Source: Rhodospirillaceae bacterium (GTDB lineage: Bacteria > Pseudomonadota > Alphaproteobacteria > Dongiales > Dongiaceae). From it: 7,972 nucleotides of DNA. The stretch spans positions 1 to 7,972 of the forward strand of contig JAEUKU010000254.1 of the NCBI GenBank assembly GCA_016794075.1, written 5' to 3'. The stretch's first letter is position 1. Every line of letters starts with the position of its first letter. Below the pieces are notes generated by a model. It did no database searches. It was given only the letters and a program-made list of their open reading frames with translations, and was not told where the DNA came from. Positions 5,194-7,972 of the stretch are shown one piece after another. A program made the position numbers and the translations under genes.

Positions 5194-6060
5194 TTACGAA
5201 TGCGCCAGCAGGTGGATCAGACTGGAGGTATCCCAGCGGTTGCCGCCGCGCTGCTGGACCTGGGCGTAGAACTGGTCGACCAGGGCGGTCACCGGCAGCC
5301 GCGCGCCGTTGCGCTTGGCCTCCTCCAGGCAGATGCCGAGATCCTTGCGCATCCAGTCGACGGCGAAACCGAACTCGAACTTGTCCTGGACCATGGTCAT
5401 GGCGCGGTTCTCCATCTGCCAGGATTGCGCCGCGCCCTTGGAGATGGTCTCCACCAGCTTGGCCGGATCGAGCCCGGCCTTGACGGCGAAATTCATGCCC
5501 TCCGCCAGGGCCTGGACCAGGCCGGCGATGCAGATCTGGTTGACCATCTTGGCGAGCTGGCCGCTGCCGACCGCACCCAGCAGCACACAGGCCCGGGCGT
5601 AGGAATCGATCACCGGCTTGGCCTGGTCGAAGGCCGCCTGCTCGCCGCCAACCATGACGGTCAGCTTGCCGTTCTCGGCGCCCGCCTGGCCGCCGGAGAC
5701 CGGGGCATCCAGGAAACGCAGCCCCTTCCCCGCCGCCACCTCGGCCAGTTCGCGCGCCACATTGGCGGAAGCCGTCGTGTGGTCGACGAAGAGCGCGCCC
5801 TTGGTCATGCCGGCGAAGGCACCCTGCTCGCCCAGCGCGATGCTGCGCAGATCGTCGTCATTGCCGACGCAGGCGAAGACGATCTCAGCGCCCTTGGCGG
5901 CTTCGGCCGGGGTCGCCGCCGCCTTGCCGCCGTGGGTCGCGGCCCATTTCTCCGCCTTCGCCTTCGTGCGGTTGTAGACCGTGACCTCATGACCATTCTT
6001 TTTGAGATGGCCGGCCATCGGGAAACCCATCACGCCCAAGCCGAGAAACGCCGTCTTCAT
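5194..6060 (-). CDS. NAD(P)-dependent beta-hydroxyacid dehydrogenase (HIBADH / tartronate semialdehyde reductase type)
   Basis: The 288-residue product belongs to the 3-hydroxyisobutyrate dehydrogenase superfamily, cytoplasmic enzymes that reversibly oxidise beta-hydroxyacids such as 3-hydroxyisobutyrate or glycerate. The N-terminal Rossmann fold has GLGVMGFPMAGHL (7-19). N30-R31 after the second strand (VYNRTKAKAEKW) favours NADP(H) over NAD. The substrate loop DAPVSGGQAGAENGKLT is at 118-134, and the catalytic lysine is K171 in GQLAKMVNQ. The C-terminal helical domain ends with KDLGICLEEAKRNGARLPVT (239-258). Exact substrate cannot be fixed, and neighbours give no pathway. The start at 6060 has GGGGAGG five bases upstream; codons further upstream fall inside the phosphatase gene in another frame. 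It is the last gene of the hflX operon, 13 bases after the phosphatase stop. Confidence 0.92.
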   Translation of the reverse strand: MKTAFLGLGVMGFPMAGHLKKNGHEVTVYNRTKAKAEKWAATHGGKAAATPAEAAKGAEIVFACVGNDDDLRSIALGEQGAFAGMTKGALFVDHTTASANVARELAEVAAGKGLRFLDAPVSGGQAGAENGKLTVMVGGEQAAFDQAKPVIDSYARACVLLGAVGSGQLAKMVNQICIAGLVQALAEGMNFAVKAGLDPAKLVETISKGAAQSWQMENRAMTMVQDKFEFGFAVDWMRKDLGICLEEAKRNGARLPVTALVDQFYAQVQQRGGNRWDTSSLIHLLAHS

Positions 6061-6065
6061 TGAAG

Positions 6066-6072
6066 CCTCCCC
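6066..6072 (-). promoter_or_regulatory. Ribosome binding site of the HIBADH-type gene
   Basis: The - strand reads GGGGAGG five bases before the ATG at 6060 and one base after the TAA stop of the phosphatase gene (6074-6076). The arrangement sets the start and supports cotranscription with possible reinitiation. Confidence 0.7.
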
Positions 6073-6073
6073 T

Positions 6074-6886
6074 TTATGCTGCCGCGCGGAGATGCGCGAG
6101 GATCTGCCGCCAAACCTCTTCGTTGCGCGCCGCCAGCACGCCCGGCGCCGCGGTCGCGATGCTGGGCCTATAGGCGTCGCCGTCGGAATCGCCCACCCTG
6201 CCGCCGACCTCGCGCACCAGCAAGGCGCCCGGCGCATGATCCCAGGGCCAGGCCCGGCCGTAGAGGGTGAAATCCATCTCGCCGCGCGCCAGGCGCAGGT
6301 AGTCGAGCCCGGCGCAGCGCAGGCTTTTCACCGGCTTGACCTGGCGGCGCAAGGCCTCGGCGCGCGGATGCAGGGCCGGCTTGCTGAGCTTGCCGACGCC
6401 CACCACGCCGGAGAGCGTGCCGGAAGCTGCCGGCAGCTTCGGCAGGGCACGGCCGCCGAAGCTGGCGCCGGCGCCGTGCTCCGCCATCGCCGTCTCGCCG
6501 GTGGTCGGCAGGTGGATCCAGCTCGCCAGCAATTCGTCGCCGCGCAGCAGCGCCACCATGGAACAGAAATCGGCCTTCCCCTCGGCGAAATTCGCCGTGC
6601 CGTCGACCGGGTCGACGACCCAGGCGAGCTGGCCGTGGGTCAGCTTGGAGAGGATCTCCGGGTCCTTGGCGGCCGCCTCCTCGCCGATGACGACGGAGCC
6701 AGGCACCTGGTCGAGCAGCAGCGGCGTCAGCGCCAGCTCGGCCTGCTCGTCGGCGATGGTGACGATGTCACCGGGATTCTTCTCGCGCATCTCGTGGGCG
6801 GCGAGGCGCCGGAAGCGTGGCTGGATCTCGCGCGCGGCCACTTCGGCGATGATCGCGGCGACGGCCTCGATGTTGACCCGGGTCAT
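6074..6886 (-). CDS. Inositol monophosphatase family protein
   Basis: The 270-residue product is a Mg2+-dependent, Li+-sensitive-type phosphatase of the inositol monophosphatase/FBPase/CysQ superfamily, cytoplasmic. The metal-site motifs are in order: IADEQAE (D46), GEE at 68-70, the DPVDGTANF signature at 92-100 (D92, D95) and the C-terminal WPWDHAPGALLVREVGG at 213-229 (D216), matching the WDxAAG motif with Pro for one Ala. Substrates in the family include inositol-1-phosphate, fructose-1,6-bisphosphate, 3'-phosphoadenosine 5'-phosphate and histidinol phosphate. The sequence alone does not choose among them. The ATG at 6886 lies 13 bases after the hflX stop, and its weak ribosome site (GATGAG) overlaps that stop, pointing to coupling with hflX. 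The gene is followed 13 bases later by the HIBADH-type gene. Confidence 0.92.
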   Translation of the reverse strand: MTRVNIEAVAAIIAEVAAREIQPRFRRLAAHEMREKNPGDIVTIADEQAELALTPLLLDQVPGSVVIGEEAAAKDPEILSKLTHGQLAWVVDPVDGTANFAEGKADFCSMVALLRGDELLASWIHLPTTGETAMAEHGAGASFGGRALPKLPAASGTLSGVVGVGKLSKPALHPRAEALRRQVKPVKSLRCAGLDYLRLARGEMDFTLYGRAWPWDHAPGALLVREVGGRVGDSDGDAYRPSIATAAPGVLAARNEEVWRQILAHLRAAA

Positions 6887-6899
6887 GACAGGGAACTCA

Positions 6900-7972
6900 T
6901 CAATGCGTGGAGCCGGCGCGGCCGCCTTCAGTGTCCAAGCGCCCCTGTTCGATCCGCCCCTGTTCGAAGCGGTTGCGGTCGTCGGGCGACAGGCGGACGG
7001 TCAGATTGGCGCCGTCCTCGTCATCGGTCCGCTCCAGCACCTCGCCATGCTCGTAGAGCCAGGCGATGTCGCCGCCGCGATCGTGGCCGAGGTGATAGGT
7101 CGCCACCAGCCGGCCGCGCGCCAGGCGCGTCTCGACCTCGGCCAGCAGGCGATCGCAGCCGGCGCCGGTGAAGGCGGAAACCGCGATCACGCGCGGGTCG
7201 CGCCGTGCCAGGTCCTCGATGCGCGCCAACTCCTCGGTCGGAAGGGCGTCGATCTTGTTCAGCACCTCGATCATGCCGTCCACGGTCTCGACGTCGAGGC
7301 CGAGGCCGCGCAGCACCGCTTCCACATCGGCCTTCTGCGCCTCGGTCTCCGGATGGGCGATGTCGCGCACATGCAGGATCAGATCGGCCTCCAGCACCTC
7401 TTCCAGGGTGGCGCGGAAGGCTGCGACCAGTTCGGTCGGCAGGTCGGAGATGAAGCCGACGGTATCGGACAGGATGATCTCGCGCCCGCCCGGCAGGCCG
7501 ACCCGCCGCATGGTCGGGTCGAGGGTGGCGAAGAGCAGATCCTTCGCCATCACGTCGGCCCGGGTCAGGCGATTGAACAGCGTCGATTTGCCGGCATTGG
7601 TGTAGCCGACCAGCGCCACCACCGGATAGGGCACGCGCTTGCGCGCCTTGCGGTGCAGGCCGCGGGTGCGCTTCACGTCCTCGAGGTCGCGCTTGATGCG
7701 CACGATGCGCTCGTCGATCAGGCGGCGGTCGATTTCGATCTGGGATTCGCCGGGACCGCCGATGAAGCCGAAGCCGCCGCGCTGCCGCTCCAGGTGAGTC
7801 CAGGACCTGACCAGACGCGAGCGCTGGTAGGACAAGGCCGCCAGCTCGACCTGCAGCATGCCTTCCTTGGTGCGGGCGCGCTCGCCGAAGATCTCCAGGA
7901 TCAGGCCGGTGCGGTCGATGACCTTGGCCTTCCAGGCCTGTTCCAGGTTGCGCTGCTGCACCGGCGTCACCG
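6900..7972 (-). CDS. hflX: GTPase HflX (N-terminus beyond window)
   Basis: The frame is open to the window edge and gives 356 full residues plus a partial codon; family members of about 430-460 residues imply that some 80-100 N-terminal residues are missing. HflX is a ribosome-associated GTPase that splits stalled or stressed 70S ribosomes. In this fragment the HflX-specific RGGFGFIGGPGESQIEIDRR lies at 64-83, followed by a basic coiled helix (84-112). The G motifs are G1 GYTNAGKS (122-129), G2 TLDPT (149-153), G3 DTVGF (169-173), G4 NKID (238-241) and G5 VSA (264-266), then the C-terminal domain. The GTG at 7968-7970 is internal, not the real start. The extreme C-terminus contains an in-frame 5-residue duplication. 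It heads the leftward operon with the phosphatase and HIBADH-type genes. Confidence 0.95.
   Translation of the reverse strand, partial: VTPVQQRNLEQAWKAKVIDRTGLILEIFGERARTKEGMLQVELAALSYQRSRLVRSWTHLERQRGGFGFIGGPGESQIEIDRRLIDERIVRIKRDLEDVKRTRGLHRKARKRVPYPVVALVGYTNAGKSTLFNRLTRADVMAKDLLFATLDPTMRRVGLPGGREIILSDTVGFISDLPTELVAAFRATLEEVLEADLILHVRDIAHPETEAQKADVEAVLRGLGLDVETVDGMIEVLNKIDALPTEELARIEDLARRDPRVIAVSAFTGAGCDRLLAEVETRLARGRLVATYHLGHDRGGDIAWLYEHGEVLERTDDEDGANLTVRLSPDDRNRFEQGRIEQGRLDTEGGRAGSTH
6940..6967. repeat. Two 13-bp direct repeats, 15-bp period, in hflX 3' end
   Basis: CGCCCCTGTTCGA occurs at 6940-6952 and again at 6955-6967. The 15-bp period keeps the reading frame and produces a tandem EQGRI/EQGRL pair near residues 337-345 of the HflX fragment. 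It looks like a recent slippage or tandem duplication in the disordered C-terminal tail. Confidence 0.75.

Noticed and set aside
4774..6063. A 429-codon open frame on the + strand across the arginase-like and HIBADH-type genes
   Set aside because: It is antisense to two genes with clear motifs, runs through the promoter region, and its translation is low-complexity without a recognisable domain. High G+C content leaves such frames open by chance.
6002..7171. A 389-codon open frame on the + strand opposite the phosphatase and hflX genes
   Set aside because: It is antisense to genes with full catalytic motifs, and its composition is Arg/Ala/Gly-rich with no recognisable domain.

Overview
The window reads as a stretch of high-G+C alphaproteobacterial chromosome, possibly Rhodospirillales-like. 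The evidence is the strong G/C bias at third codon positions, the metG-tatD-MBL hydrolase order, and an hflX/mazG neighbourhood. The rank below class is an inference. No tRNA, rRNA, CRISPR array, insertion sequence or phage gene was seen. The DNA is densely coding, and only three intergenic spaces matter: 2170-2317, 3182-3233 and 5076-5193.

Left part (1-1672, + strand): the last codons of a probable metG, then tatD (75-893) and a PhnP-like metallo-beta-lactamase-fold hydrolase (890-1672). The three genes are joined by 4-base start/stop overlaps and form one housekeeping operon. A GNAT acetyltransferase (2169-1669, - strand) converges on it, and the two TAG stop codons share the palindrome CTAG. 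A 148-bp divergent spacer separates the GNAT gene from mazG (2318-3181, + strand), a two-domain NTP pyrophosphohydrolase. mazG faces a convergent neighbour across a 52-bp gap that holds a hairpin.

Middle part (5130-3234, - strand): a compact accessory-looking operon of three genes. First is an arginase-fold protein with an altered metal/substrate site. Second is a MarR-family regulator that starts on a GTG overlapping the arginase stop and ends in a five-cysteine tail. Third is a glyoxalase/VOC-fold protein with a perfect Shine-Dalgarno sequence. The operon has a textbook sigma70-type promoter (TTGACA and TATAAT), with a perfect 7-1-7 palindrome (5108-5122) filling the space between the boxes. 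Autoregulation by the MarR protein is the simplest reading. Further upstream are a second, unrelated 16-bp perfect palindrome and a second copy of the -10 region, inside an A+T-rich island.

Right part (7972-5194, - strand): the C-terminal four-fifths or so of hflX (cut by the window edge), an inositol-monophosphatase-family gene and a beta-hydroxyacid dehydrogenase (HIBADH-type) gene. Each pair is separated by 13 bases, so they are probably cotranscribed.

Most of the window is ordinary housekeeping DNA. The best candidate for something little described is the arginase-like/MarR/VOC operon: an apparently self-regulated unit in which both the enzyme site and the regulator tail are enriched in cysteine, suggesting (not proving) a metal- or redox-linked function.
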